Shown here piece after piece: positions 12,947 to 23,103 of a stretch of 64,000 nucleotides of DNA. The notes under the pieces were generated by a model, which saw nothing but the letters and a program-made list of their open reading frames with translations, ran no database searches and was not told where the DNA came from. The position numbers and the translations under genes were made by a program. How positions within the stretch are numbered: position 1 is the stretch's first letter; every line of letters begins with the position of its first letter. Source of the DNA: JAENVU01 sp963756815 (GTDB taxonomy: Bacteria; Actinomycetota; Acidimicrobiia; IMCC26256; JAENVU01); NCBI GenBank assembly GCA_963756815.1, contig CAVWPR010000024.1, positions 1 to 64,000 of the forward strand, written 5' to 3'.

Positions 12947-13012
12947 GGGCGCTCCGACTCCGAGGGGGTCAGACCCGGGGAGGCACCGCGAGGTTACGCC
13001 GGGTGCGGGCGG

Positions 13013-13174
13013 CTAGCGCGTTTCCTTGTGCACCGTGTGCCGGCGGTCGAAGCGGCAGTACTTCTTCATCTCGATCCGCTCGCGGTCGTTGTTCTTGTTC
13101 TTCTTGGTGATGTAGTTGCGTCGCTTGCACTCTTCGCAGGCGAGCGTGACCTTGAGCCGCTTGTCGGATGCCAT
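13013..13174 (-). CDS. rpmG: Ribosomal protein bL33
   Basis: 53-residue 50S protein: MASDKRLKVTLACEECKRRN, then YITKKNKNN and KYCRFDRRHTVHKETR. The first CxxC is present, but the second zinc pair is only Cys-Arg-Phe-Asp, so the zinc knuckle is partly lost (an intermediate between C+ and C- forms). ATG start. It follows tRNA-Met, the standard actinobacterial arrangement, and precedes the sigma factor gene by 66 nt. Confidence 0.93.
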   Translation of the reverse strand: MASDKRLKVTLACEECKRRNYITKKNKNNDRERIEMKKYCRFDRRHTVHKETR

Positions 13175-13199
13175 GTCCGTTCTCTCTCGTCGTTCTGGG

Positions 13200-13273
13200 T
13201 AGCGGGAGAGGGGATCGAACCCTCGACCTCACGATTATGAGCCGTGCGCTCTGACCAGCTGAGCTATCCCGCC
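13200..13273 (-). tRNA. tRNA-Met (CAT anticodon, elongator type)
   Basis: 74-nt cloverleaf: acceptor GGCGGGA/TCCCGCT, anticodon loop CTCATAA (CAT) on stem CACGG/TCGTG, T loop TTCGATC. The paired first acceptor base and the match to actinobacterial metT indicate elongator tRNA-Met rather than initiator. 3' CCA not encoded. It lies between tRNA-Thr and rpmG. Confidence 0.93.
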
Positions 13274-13279
13274 GCTGGG

Positions 13280-13352
13280 AGCCCCCTTACGGACTTGAAC
13301 CGTAGACCCCTTCCTTACCATGGAAGTGCTCTGCCAACTGAGCTAAGGGGGC
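13280..13352 (-). tRNA. tRNA-Thr (GGT anticodon)
   Basis: 73-nt cloverleaf: acceptor GCCCCCT/AGGGGGC, D arm GCTC/GAGC, anticodon stem CTTCC/GGAAG with loop ATGGTAA (GGT), T loop TTCAAGT. First gene of the minus-strand tRNA-Thr, tRNA-Met, rpmG series, 6 nt before tRNA-Met. Confidence 0.95.
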
Positions 13353-13431
13353 GCGCCGACCACCCGAGGCGATCCCGGGAGGAGCCCGGAAAGACTAGCA
13401 ACCGGGACCCGGTCCGGTACCGTCCGGAATC

Positions 13432-13926
13432 GTGCCCACCCGCCTCCGCGCCGCCGATCGCGCCGATGCCGACGCGATCCGGGAGATCTACAACGCCGAG
13501 GTCGCCGGCTCCACCGTCACGTTCGATCTCGTGCCGCGGAGCCTCGAGGACCAGGTCGCCTGGATCGAGGAGCACAGCGGCGGCCATCCGGCGGTGGTGG
13601 CGGTCGACGACGTCGGTGACGTCGTCGGGTTCGGGTCGCTCTCGCCGTACAAGGAGCGGCCGGCGTACTTCACGACGGTCGAGGACTCGGTGTACGTCCG
13701 CGGCGACCACCGCGGGACCGGCATCGGTCGCCAGCTGCTCGCGGAGCTCGTCCGGCTGGCACAGCAGTACGGCTACCACTCCGTGATCGCCCGCGTCGTC
13801 GGCGGCCACGACGCCTCGATCTCGCTGCACCGTCGCTGCGGCTTCGAGATCGTCGGCACCGAGCGCGAGGTGGGCCGCAAGCTCGGCCGGTGGCTCGACG
13901 TCGTCGTCATGCAGCGCATGCTCTGA
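13432..13926 (+). CDS. GNAT N-acetyltransferase, phosphinothricin acetyltransferase-like
   Basis: 164 residues from GTG. The start (TRLRAADRADADAIREIYNA) and the acetyl-CoA loop VRGDHRGTGIGRQLLAEL (about residues 91-108), with Q/RxxGxG/A intact, identify the PAT/MnaT branch of the GNAT fold. Members acetylate the amino group of phosphinothricin, methionine sulfoximine or similar small amines; the substrate here cannot be read from sequence. C-terminus HRRCGFEIVGTEREVGRKLG is typical. Divergent from tRNA-Thr; followed by the AIM24 gene. Confidence 0.88.
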   Translation: MPTRLRAADRADADAIREIYNAEVAGSTVTFDLVPRSLEDQVAWIEEHSGGHPAVVAVDDVGDVVGFGSLSPYKERPAYFTTVEDSVYVRGDHRGTGIGRQLLAELVRLAQQYGYHSVIARVVGGHDASISLHRRCGFEIVGTEREVGRKLGRWLDVVVMQRML

Positions 13927-13946
13927 CCCTCGTAGGGTCCTCGGCC

Positions 13947-14626
13947 ATGCAGGTCGACATCGTTGCCAGTCCCGCGTTCGCCTTCGCCACCGTGACGCAT
14001 CCCGCCCGGCGGCGACCTCCTCGTCGAGGCCGGCGCCATGGCGTCGATGTCCGACGGCGTCGAGGTCGAGACCAAGGCGCGCGGTGGCGTGCTCTCCGGG
14101 CTCAAGCGATCGGTGCTCGGCGGCACGACGTTCTTCATCAACACCTTCCGGGCCGCGAACGGCGGCGAGGTCGGGGTCGCGCCGGACCTCCCCGGCGACA
14201 TCACCGTCATCCCCGTCGACGCCTCCCAGCCGGTGCTCGTGCAGTCCGGGTCGTGGTTGGCCGGCGACAGCAGCGTGGACATCGACACGAAGTGGGGCGG
14301 CAGCAAGACGTTCTTCAGCGGCAAGGGCCTGTTCCTGCTGCGCTGCACCGGTGCCGGCGACATCCTCGCCGCGAGCTACGGCGCGATCCTCGCCCGCACG
14401 CTCGCGGCCGGCGAGACGTTCACGCTCGACACCGGGTTCGTGGTCGCGTTCGACGAGAGCGTGCAGTTCGACGTCCACAAGGCCGGCAACTGGAAGACCA
14501 CCATCCTCGGCGGCGAGGGTCTCGTCACGAAGTTCACCGGCCCGGGCCGGCTGTGGATGCAGACCCGCAGCCCGCAGGACCTGATCGGCTGGATCGTCCC
14601 GCAGATCCCCACGCAGTCCGAGCTGA
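13947..14626 (+). CDS. AIM24-family protein (frameshifted)
   Basis: AIM24/TIGR00266 family beta-sandwich protein of unknown bacterial function. Start MQVDIVASPAFAFATVT; a one-base shift near 14000 leads to IPPGGDLLVEAGAMASMSDG and VEVETKARGGVLSGLKRSVL, the family hallmark. The body (GGTTFFINTFRAANGGEVGV ... GDITVIPVDASQPVLVQSGS) is intact. The frame shows no stop and runs on into the antisense of the next gene; a one-base error near 14620 would restore TGA at 14626, so the end is an estimate. Convergent with the fructosamine-kinase gene. Confidence 0.78.
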
Positions 14627-14637
14627 GCGAGAGCAGC

Positions 14638-15521
14638 TCAGGCGTACCGGGAGATCGCGTCCTCGGCCGCGCGCACATAGCCGCCACCGAACTTGATCGC
14701 GTGCACCACGAGCGGCGCGATCTGGTGGAGCGGCACGCGGTCGGGCCATCCCGGTGCGAGCGGCGCGACCTCCTCGTAGGCGTCGAAGGCGGCCGGACCG
14801 AAACCGCCGAAGAGCCGCATCATCGCCAGATCGAACTCGCGATGACCGCCGTGCGCGGCGGGATCCACCAACCAGTGCCGCCCGTCGGCGGCCCTGAGGC
14901 GGTTCCCCGCCCACAGGTCGCCGTGCAGCCGCGCCGGCGGCTCGTCGGCGCCTCCGAACTCGCCGAGACGCGTCGCGATCCGACCCATGCCGTCGACGGC
15001 GGTGGCCGGCAACGCGTGCGCGTCGCGTGCGAGGCGCGCGAGCGGCACCAGCCGCTGCGGTCGCGTAGAACTCGGACCACGTCGCGGTCGGCTCGTTCGG
15101 CAGTCCCCGGCTCCCGGTCGTCCGACGGTCGTCCCGCCCGAAGCAGGGCGCCCCGGCCGCGTGCAGTCGGGCCAGGCCGGCGCCGAAGCGCCGCTCGCCG
15201 GCCGCGTCGGCGCGCGATCCGGGCCGCGATCTCGATCCACTCGAGGACCAGGTGGTTGGGGGCGTCGTCCGAGACCGCGAGCACCTCCGGAACCGCGATC
15301 GGTCCGTCGGCGGTCAGCCCGTCGCGGAGCCACCGGAGCCCGGCCGCCTCGGTGCTGAAGAAGTGGGCCGGGGCGCTCGGGTGCGTCTTGGCGAACACCG
15401 TGCGGCCGTCGGCGAGGTCGACCGCGTAGGACCGGGCGACGTCACCGCCGTGCACGCGCCGCTCCGCCACGAGCGGGGCACCGACCGATCGGGCGATCGC
15501 CTCGGCGAGCTCTGCGTCCAC
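14638..15521 (-). CDS. Fructosamine/ketosamine-3-kinase family protein (two one-base shifts)
   Basis: Kinase-fold protein that in characterised members phosphorylates ketosamines on glycated amines. N-terminal lobe: DVARSYAVDLADGRTVFAKT, STEAAGLRWL; catalytic loop ARLHGDLWAGNRL; metal site WLVDPAAHGGHREFDLAMMR. The middle is in a third frame (GSRGLPNEPTATWSEFYAT), so shifts lie near 15060 and 15200-15230; repaired length is about 290 residues, normal for the family. GTG start chosen where family similarity begins (VDAELAEAIARSV); no strong ribosome site seen. Its TGA lies 12 nt from the AIM24 end. Confidence 0.82.
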
Positions 15522-15566
15522 GGGATCATGGTGACGCGCGACGGGGTCATCGAGCGGATGAATGGG

Positions 15567-15647
15567 TGGGCCCGGAGGGATTCGAACCCCCGTAGCTTGC
15601 GCAACTGGTTTACAGCCAGTTCCCTTTGGCCTCTCGGGTACGGACCC
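15567..15647 (-). tRNA. tRNA-Tyr (GTA anticodon)
   Basis: 81-nt class II tRNA: acceptor GGGTCCG/CGGGCCC with one T-G pair, anticodon stem ACTGG/CCAGT with loop CTGTAAA (GTA), a long variable arm (TGCGCAAGCTA) and T loop TTCGAAT. Discriminator A; CCA not encoded. Divergent from yajQ. Confidence 0.93.
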
Positions 15648-15703
15648 GGGCGTACAGTAGCAAGCCGTCCGGAAACCACTTCTCACGGAGGAACGCGCGC
15701 GCC

Positions 15704-16192
15704 ATGCCCAGCTTCGACGTCGTCTCCGAGCTCGACATGCAGGAGGTCCGCAACGCGGTCGACCAGACCGCTCGGGAGATCTCGCAGCGGTTCGACTTCA
15801 AGGGAACCGATTCGTCGGTCGAGCTGAAGGAGAAGACCATCGAGATCCACACCGAGTCCGAGCCGCGCCTGCAGGCGTTGCGCCAGGTGCTCGAGGAGAA
15901 GATGGTCAAGCGCCAGGTGTCACTGAAGGCGCTCGACTACGGAACGGTCGAGGAGGCCGCCAAGGGCACGGTCCGTCAGACGGTGACGCTGCGGATGGGC
16001 ATCACCGACGAGAAGGCGCGCGCCGTGGGCAAGTTCATCAAGGGGCTCGGCAAGAAGGGCGTGCAGCACCAGATCCAGGGCGAGCAGGTGCGCGTCACCG
16101 GGAAGAAGCGCGACGACCTGCAGGCCGTCATCGCGGCGTTGAAGGACGAGGACTTCGACCTCCCGCTGCAGTTCACCAACTTCCGCGACTGA
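15704..16192 (+). CDS. yajQ: YajQ-family nucleotide-binding protein
   Basis: 162 residues, complete: MPSFDVVSELDMQEVRNAVD, REISQRFDFKGTDSSVELKE, ending LPLQFTNFRD. Two ferredoxin-like domains that bind nucleotides or RNA; in some proteobacteria the homologue is a cyclic-di-GMP effector, which may not carry over here. ATG start with CGGAGGA 10 nt upstream. Its TGA is 2 nt from the likely end of the convergent membrane gene. Confidence 0.95.
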   Translation: MPSFDVVSELDMQEVRNAVDQTAREISQRFDFKGTDSSVELKEKTIEIHTESEPRLQALRQVLEEKMVKRQVSLKALDYGTVEEAAKGTVRQTVTLRMGITDEKARAVGKFIKGLGKKGVQHQIQGEQVRVTGKKRDDLQAVIAALKDEDFDLPLQFTNFRD

Positions 16193-16194
16193 GC

Positions 16195-18680
16195 TCAGGG
16201 GCGCGTCGTCGACGACGACGCGATGCCGAGGTCGTGCTCGTCGCGGTCGCGTCGTCGTCGTGGTCGAACCCGTTCGCCGGCGCGAGCAGTCGACGCTCGG
16301 GTCGTTCGGCACGTCGTACCGCGGCGGGATCGGCGGCCCCGGAGCCAGACCGGTCGCGGGCACGTCGGTCACGCAGTTGTCGGCGATCAGCTTCGCCAGC
16401 GACGACGGCACCGTGAGGTACTGCCGCGCGACCCCGAGGACGGCGTCGGCCCGCGCCGGCCGAGATCTTCGGCAGTCGGTGGATCCCCCGGATCTCGCGC
16501 GCCTCGGCCTCGGTCAGCTCGCCGCTGTCGAACGTGTTCTTGATCGACCGGTCGATCGCGAACGTCGTCCCCGTCAGCTTGGAGATCGCACTGTTGAGCT
16601 CACGCACCGTCGCGTACAGCGCGCCGACCTCCGTGAAGTCGACGGCGATGACGTTCGGGAGCACCTGGCGCTGCGCCGCGCACGTCCGGTACCGGTCGAG
16701 CAGGACCGATCGTGAGTTGACGTCGGCGGCCGCACCCGGGTCCGGCGGTCCGTCCGGGCGCAGCCAGTGGTTGATCAGGAACATCGGATTGCCGGCCTTG
16801 CCCCGCTTCGGCGCACAGCTGAAGGCCTTGACGCTGGAGAACGTGTACGGCGTCTCCTGGAAGAGCGAGTACGTCGCCGGCAGCCAGTCGTAGACCCCAC
16901 CGTGCTTCTCGCTCACGGTGAGGACCCGGCGGGGGTTCTCGGTCTGCCCCTTCTTCGCCGCCAGGAGATACCCGAGGGGCACTGCGTGGACGTCCTCCGG
17001 CGTCATCGTCCGGATCCGGTCGTAGAGCCCCGACTCCTGGAGCGCCGCCTTGAGATCCTTCGGCTGCACGTAGTCCTCGAAGTCGAGCACGAGGAAATCG
17101 GTGAGATTGCGGTCGAGGTACTCGTTGATCTCGCGGAAGACGTCGACCGCCTTGACCGCGCCGAGCTCGCACAGGTCGTGACAGAAGTACAGCTCCTGCT
17201 TGTGTCCCGACGTGTCGGCGGTGCCGGTGAGCGCGCCGATGCGCTGCAACGAGTCGACCGCGGCCTTGCCCCGTTCCTCGATGAGCTTCTCGCGGTCGAT
17301 GCCGCCCGCGAGGTTCGTCCGCACCAGACCGTTGTCGTCGTAGCCGTAGTACACGTCGAGCATCAGGAATCGGGCGCCACCGATCAGCTGCTCGGGAATG
17401 GTGATCGTGTGCTCCGCGCCGAGGAAGTTGTACGCGCTCGACGACATCGCGTTGTGGCTCGCGGGCCAGACGATCTGGTCGAACGGCTCCGCGCACAGCT
17501 CGAAGTAGCCGTTGCAGCCGGTCCGCGCCTCGTTGGCCTTCGGGGCCTTCGTCGTGACGGCGGCCACCGACGCGACCGCGCCGGCCGCACCGAGCGACAC
17601 CACCAACATCGTGACGAACACGACGACGACCCAGCGGGCCCGCAGGCCGCGGATGGAGTGGTCGGTGCGCAGGATCCCGCCGGCCCGGAGACAGATCACG
17701 ACCCCGACGTAGAACGCCAGGATCGCGGCCACGTAGCCGACGGTGCGCGCCGATGACGCCGGTCGGGTCAGGAACGACAACGCGACGAGCACGATCGCGG
17801 CGCCGCCGGCGAACCGCCATCGCGCGCTGGCGCGCTTCCCCTGCACCCAGCTGCGGACGCGCCGCACCCGATCGCCGAGGTCGCCGCCGTCGCCGGCCGG
17901 TGCGAGCGCGAGCGCAAGTCCCAACAGGATCAACCCCAGCCCCGCGCCGGTCAGGCGACCGGTGAGGAGCCGGACGAACTCGGCGACCGCGTCACCGCGC
18001 AGCGGGTCGTTCGGCGCCACGATCGCGCCGACCACCGGCGCGGCGATCCCGAAACCGGCGAGGATCGCGCCGCCGACGGACATCACCACCCCGACCGTCC
18101 GCAGCGCGGCCACCCGGTCGGCGGCACGCCGCAGCGCGCGGACCAGGACGAGCGCGCCGACGAGCAGGATCGGGATCCACAGCCAGATCCAGTCGCTCAG
18201 CCGGAAGAGGATGTCGACCGCGCCATTCTGCGAGATCGTTGCCGAAGCGTCGAGGACGTTCGCGGGCAGCTTCTTCGCCAGCGCGGGGTTGATCGACTGC
18301 AGTGCGGAACGGACCGACGTCGCCGTCTGTTGCGCGTCGATGTCGACGCGCTGCGCGGCGCGCGCCTCGAAGACCTGCTCGTGGGCCCGCTGGGCGAAGT
18401 CGCGGATCGCGTCGGCGACCGGCGGGGTTGCGATCGCCGCCGACACCGCTTCGGTGACCGCCGGCCGGGCCGCGGTCACGAAGTTCGACGTGCGGGCGAG
18501 ACGCAGGGTGGCCTGATCGGCGATGTAGTCGCGGACGGGTCGCTGTTGCGACGCCTGGGTCACCACGTCGGCGAAGCCGGCGTCGTCGATGACACGGGTG
18601 TCGAGCCACCAGCCGATCGACGCGATCACGAGGAGGACGCAGCCGGCAACCGCCGACACCCGGACGCCGGCTCGCCCCAT
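16195..18680 (-). CDS. Multi-span membrane protein with extracytoplasmic PLC-like phosphodiesterase domain (3' end frameshifted)
   Basis: About 830 residues. N-terminal signal-anchor (GCVLLVIASIGWWLD), a soluble region (residues 30-160), then about six membrane helices (IWLWIPILLVGALVLV, VVGVVMSVGG-type segments, up to about residue 400). The C-terminal half resembles the PI-PLC X-like superfamily: ASHNAMSSS, RFLMLDVYYGYDD, YFCHDLCELGAVKAVDVFRE and TDFLVLDFEDYV supply the catalytic His pair and acidic residues. Substrate unknown. Extra G near 16458 breaks the frame after LPKISAG; the repaired tail ARQYLTVPSSLAKLIADNCV continues, and a further shift makes the exact stop uncertain (TGA 16195 chosen). 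Start ATG 18680; GTG 18707 is an alternative. It begins about 70 nt after the next gene upstream. Confidence 0.7.
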
Positions 18681-18750
18681 CGAGTGCCGCGCTCCCGCGT
18701 CGTTCACGCCGGGGAGTCTGGCACCTCGGACACGCAGCGCGAATCGGCAG

Positions 18751-21243
18751 TCAGGTCGCGACCGGTTCGGCGGCACCGACCTCGGCCACCGGCGCCTCGG
18801 CGCCCTCCATGCGCGCGGCGCGCCGACGCAACACGACGAAAGCGACGACCGCTACGGCGTAGATCGCGAGCGCGAGACCCTGGACGGCGCGGAAGCCGAT
18901 CGACATGGCGAGGATGATGCTGAGCACCGAGCCGATCACGGAGAAGAACCCGTTGACTGCCCACGACCACGCCACGAACTCGTCGGGGTACGGCGACATC
19001 GCGCTGACGACACGGAGACCGAGCGGCATGAACATGCCGAGGCACAACCCGAGGGGTGCGGTCACGGCCAGCGCGACGAGGACGCGCACCGGCAGGCCCT
19101 GGTCGAGCGTGGCGTCCATGAGCGGGTCGAGCCCCCACGCGTAGAACGCGGTCAGGGCGCACAGCACCACGAACACCACGCCCACGACGACGCCCGCACG
19201 CGGCGCGAGCCGCTGGCTCAGCAGCGCGCCGAGCCCGGAGAACACGAGCAGTGACGCGAGGGTGACCGTCAGCGAGTAGGTCGGGTACCCGAGGTAGAGG
19301 ACCAGCCGTTGGATCATCGTGATCTCGAAGAAGATGAAGCCGAGCCCGAGCGCGGCGAAGTAGAGCGCCGAGATCGGCTTCGCCGGCAGCGCCCGCCACT
19401 CGCGGCGCACGAAGAAGAAGGGCGCGAGCAGGAAGATCCCTGCGTACAGCACCGCGAAGCCGAGCAGCAGGATGAGGACGCGTTCGCCGAGGAGGAGCTC
19501 GGGGTCGCCGGCCGTGATCGAGTCGAAGTAGTGCGACAGGACGTCGCCGAAGCCCGAGAAGTGCCAGAAGAACGGGCCGTCGTCCGAGACCGCGTCGATC
19601 CGGTGCGGGTAGGTGCCGGCGATCGCGTCGGCACGTGCGTCGTCCGGTGCGCCGACGAGCTCGGCCACGATGCCCGCGCCCGGCGGCCGGCCCGGCGCCC
19701 ACGATGTCTGCGCCAGCGGGACCTTGCCCAGCGCGGTCTCGAACCGTGCCACCTCCGCCGCGGTGAACGGGGTCCGCTTGAGCATGATCGTCGAGAGGTC
19801 GCCACTCGAGTTCGTGATGTACGGCGACACGATCATGTGCGCGCCGGGGTCCTTCACGCCGAGCTCGTGGAACGCCTTGCGCGCCGTCATCACGTAGCGG
19901 GCGGTGCGGTTCGGCGCGCCGCGGTAGTCGAGCTCGCCGAACTGCACGACCATCACGCCGCGGTCGGTCAGGTGCGCGAGGCTCTCCTTGATCATCTCGG
20001 TCGTGTACAGGTAGCTCTCGGACAGGACGAACGCGCCGGACGACGCTGCGTTGTTGGCGGCGTAGCTGTCGGGCGCGACGAACCAGACGAGGTCGTACTT
20101 CCCGTTCTGGCGCGCGAGATAGGACCGTCCGTCGCCCTGGTGGACGTGGACCCCGGGCTGGTGGGCCAGGTTGCCCGAGTAGGACCGGAACCGGTGCTCG
20201 AGGAGGTCGACGGTGACCGGATTGAGCTCGACCCCGTCGATCCGCTTCGACCGGTAGTGCAGGGCGGCGACGATCTCGTTGCCACCCGCCGAGCCGATGA
20301 TCAGCGTGCGGTCGGGAGGCGCGCCGAGGGTGCCGAACGGCAGCGAACGCGGATCGTCGTCGAAACGCGTCACCGCCGCCGCGTTGCCGTCGAACTTCGG
20401 GATGATCGAGCCGAAGGTGCCGTCGTGCCACAACGACAGGAACGGCAGCGGCGGATCGCCGGGCTTGGTGACGTCGGGCAGCTGCACCGCGTCGACCCGG
20501 AACACCGGACCCCAGTCGGACGCCTCGGCGTGGTCGGGGGTGGCCTTCGCCGTCTCGGGGCGCACGTCGGGGACCCGGATCCCGATCGCCCCGACCGCCA
20601 GCGCCACCGCGACGACCGCGCCCGTCACGCGCAGCGTGACCCCACCCGGCGCCATGACCAGACCGACCACCGCGAAGATCAGCCCGGCGAGCATCACCAC
20701 CTGCGGCGGTCCCAGCGACACGATCAGCGGGATCGCCAGCACGCAGCCGAGCCCGGCACCGATCAGGTCGGCGAAGTAGAGCCTCCCGACGCGGTCGCCG
20801 CCACGGCCCAGGATCGTCGAGACGATGATCCCGAGCCCGACGAACGACGCGAAGAGCGTGAAGCACACCACGCCGAGGATCGCGACGTTCTTGAACGACG
20901 CCTTCGTGCCGTAGTCCCAGATCGACACCGTGTCGATCGGGATGCGCGCGACGACGAAGTACCCGATGCCGACGATCGCGGCGCCGACGATCCCGCACCA
21001 CGCGATGACGGCGTCGGTCGCGGCGCGGCGCAGGCGTCCGAAGACGACGACGACGATCCCGCCCGACCCGATGCCGAGGAGGGCGAGCCCCAGCACGAGG
21101 TACACGTAGTAGTAGTAGAGCTTGAACGAGACGATGCGGGTGTAGCCGACCTCGAGCAGCAGCCCGGCCAGGCTGACGAGGAAGATGACCGCCGTGTGGC
21201 GCGCGCGGAGCCCGATGTCCGCGCCCTCGGTCTCTTGCGCCAC
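18751..21243 (-). CDS. Membrane-embedded spermidine-synthase-like protein
   Basis: 830 residues with three parts: about six to seven N-terminal membrane helices (AVIFLVSLAGLLLEVGYTRI ... SLGPPQVVMLAGLIF), a central soluble Rossmann methyltransferase-like domain (about residues 240-560; SAM/aminopropyl motif TLIIGSAGGNEIVAALHYRS, acidic residue in IDGVELNPVTVD, later YDLVWFVAPDSY), and about seven C-terminal helices. This matches the large bacterial family often annotated as spermidine synthase fused to a transporter-like membrane domain; enzymatic activity is not established. GTG start with GGGGGAG 4 nt upstream. The PLC-like gene follows closely, probably as one operon. Confidence 0.82.
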   Translation of the reverse strand: MAQETEGADIGLRARHTAVIFLVSLAGLLLEVGYTRIVSFKLYYYYVYLVLGLALLGIGSGGIVVVVFGRLRRAATDAVIAWCGIVGAAIVGIGYFVVARIPIDTVSIWDYGTKASFKNVAILGVVCFTLFASFVGLGIIVSTILGRGGDRVGRLYFADLIGAGLGCVLAIPLIVSLGPPQVVMLAGLIFAVVGLVMAPGGVTLRVTGAVVAVALAVGAIGIRVPDVRPETAKATPDHAEASDWGPVFRVDAVQLPDVTKPGDPPLPFLSLWHDGTFGSIIPKFDGNAAAVTRFDDDPRSLPFGTLGAPPDRTLIIGSAGGNEIVAALHYRSKRIDGVELNPVTVDLLEHRFRSYSGNLAHQPGVHVHQGDGRSYLARQNGKYDLVWFVAPDSYAANNAASSGAFVLSESYLYTTEMIKESLAHLTDRGVMVVQFGELDYRGAPNRTARYVMTARKAFHELGVKDPGAHMIVSPYITNSSGDLSTIMLKRTPFTAAEVARFETALGKVPLAQTSWAPGRPPGAGIVAELVGAPDDARADAIAGTYPHRIDAVSDDGPFFWHFSGFGDVLSHYFDSITAGDPELLLGERVLILLLGFAVLYAGIFLLAPFFFVRREWRALPAKPISALYFAALGLGFIFFEITMIQRLVLYLGYPTYSLTVTLASLLVFSGLGALLSQRLAPRAGVVVGVVFVVLCALTAFYAWGLDPLMDATLDQGLPVRVLVALAVTAPLGLCLGMFMPLGLRVVSAMSPYPDEFVAWSWAVNGFFSVIGSVLSIILAMSIGFRAVQGLALAIYAVAVVAFVVLRRRAARMEGAEAPVAEVGAAEPVAT

Positions 21244-21322
21244 GCACTCCCCCGGCAACCCGCCAAACGCCCGAACCGCCGTCGATCGTAGCGTCGGGTC
21301 CGCCGCGATCGGCGCGGGCCGG

Positions 21323-22169
21323 TCAGAACTGGTGACGCAACCGGGCGACGCGCTCCGCGGTCGGCGGGTGGGTCATGAAGAGGTTGCCGAACTCGACCTT
21401 CCGGCCGGTCAACGGGTTCACGATGTACGCGGTCGCCTGCGCCGGCGGCACGTTCATCGGCACCTGCTTCGCGTACGCCTCGATCTTCTCCAACGCGCGG
21501 GCGAGCGGCTCACCGGTGCCGAGCAGCTCGGCACCCGAGTGGTCGGCCTCGTACTCGCGCGACCGGCTGATCGACATCTGGATCACGAACGCCGCCACGG
21601 GGGCGAGCACCGCGAGCAGCAGCGCGCCGAACACGTTGCCGCCTTCGCTGTCGCGACCTCCACCGCCGAAGATCGCGCCCCACATGGCGATGCGCGCGAT
21701 GAACGTGATCGCCATGGCCATGGCCGCCGCGATCGAGCCGATGAGGATGTCGCGGTTCTTGACGTGGCTCATCTCGTGGGCGAGCACGCCGCGGATCTCC
21801 TCGGTGTCGAGGACCTGCATCAGTCCCTGGGTCACGCAGACCACCGCGTGCGCCGGGGTGCGCCCCGTCGCGAATGCGTTCGGCTGCGCGGCCGGCGAGA
21901 GGTACACACGCGGCATCGGTTGCCCGGCCCGCTGCGCGAGGTCCCGGACGATCGAGTACAGCTCGGGCGCGTCGCGCTCGTCGACCGGCTTGGCGCCGGC
22001 GGAGGCGACGGCCAGCTTGTCGCTGAACCAATACGACCCGCCGACCATCGCGAGCGCGAGCACCAGGCCGATGACGAGGCCCGGTCTGACCGAAGAACGC
22101 CCCGATGACCATGAACAGCCCGCCGAACGCGGCGAGGAGGACGAACGTCTTCATCGTGTTCTTGCTCAT
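21323..22169 (-). CDS. htpX: Zinc metalloprotease HtpX (M48; one-base shift)
   Basis: Membrane protease for quality control of membrane proteins. Active site VLAHEMSHVKN (HExxH), third ligand in SREYEADHSGAELLG, four hydrophobic helices. The first 30 residues (MSKNTMKTFVLLAAFGGLFM) are in another frame: an extra G in GGG near 22085 separates FGQTG from LVIGLVLALAMVG. Repaired length about 281, normal. Divergent from the glucokinase gene with 56 nt between. Confidence 0.92.
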
Positions 22170-22225
22170 GTCGGTCACAACGTGGGTGGCCGAGCCTGCG
22201 TTCCCGGGCCCGTAATCTCGGGCGG

Positions 22226-22994
22226 ATGGGACCCAGTGACCTCTCAGGAACCGCCGCGGCCGTCGGCGTCGACGTCGGGGGGACCGGCATCAAGGGCGCG
22301 CCGGTCGACACCGGACCGCGGCGAGCTGACCGCCGATCGGGTGCGCATCCTCACGCCGTCACCGGCGACCCCGGAGGCGGTGGGCGCGACCGTCGCCGAC
22401 GTCGTGGGCCGGCTCCAGGGTCCGGGTCCGATCGGGATCACGATGCCGGCGGTGGTGCGGGCCGGGATCGTGGAGACGGCGGCGAACATCGACGAGTCGT
22501 GGATCGGCGTCGACGCGCACGACCTGTTCGGTGACGCGCTGCGGCGTGCCGTCGTGGTGCTCAACGACGCGGACGCCGCCGGCCTCGCCGAGATGCGGTT
22601 CGGCGCCGGCCAGGGTCACCACGGCACGGTTGCGGTCGTGACCCTCGGCACCGGGATCGGGAGCGCGATCTTCAGCGACGGCGTGCTCGTCGCCAACACC
22701 GAGCTCGGCCATCTCCCGCTCGAGGGCGGCGACGCGGAGGACTGGGCCGCCGACTCGGCACGCGACCGCGACGAGCTCTCGTGGAAGCACTGGGCCCACC
22801 GACTCCAGAAGTACTTCGAGCTCCTGGAGTCACTCATCTGGCCCGAGCTCATCATCATCGGCGGTGGCGTCAGCAAGAAGGCCGAGAAGTTCCTTCCGAG
22901 GATCCAGATCCGCACCCCCCTGGTCCCCGCCCAGCTGCAGAACGAAGCAGGGATCATCGGCGCCGCCGTCCACTCCACCTCTGCCCACCAATAG
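22226..22994 (+). CDS. ppgK: Polyphosphate glucokinase (ROK family; one-base shift)
   Basis: Phosphorylates glucose with polyphosphate or ATP. Phosphate-binding loop VGVDVGGTGIKGA at residues 13-25; glucose site NDADAAGLAEMRFGAGQG; VVTLGTGIGSAIFSDG; C-terminal WPELIIIGGGVSKKAEKFLP as in PpgK, an actinobacterial enzyme. An indel near 22300 separates the loop from GELTADRVRILTP. About 255 residues once repaired, as in characterised PpgK. ATG start. Confidence 0.9.
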
Positions 22995-23010
22995 AACGAG
23001 GGCGCGCCGA

Positions 23011-23030
23011 CGCGGCGTCGTCGCGCCGCG
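23011..23030. terminator. Hairpin between convergent ppgK and HAD genes
   Basis: CGCGGCG and CGCCGCG pair perfectly over 7 bp with a 6-nt loop, 17 nt past the ppgK stop and 73 nt past the end of the convergent HAD gene. No U-tract on either strand, so its role as a bidirectional terminator is inferred from position. Confidence 0.4.
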
Positions 23031-23103
23031 AGCAAGCCTTCGGTTGTCTGAGCGAACGGCGAGGCGGCGCCGTCCCACGCGCCCGCCGCGCGAGAAGCGG
23101 GCC

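Noticed and set aside
12969..13232. 87-residue minus-strand frame over rpmG
   Set aside because: Shadow in the wrong frame; the true 53-residue bL33 reads in the next frame.
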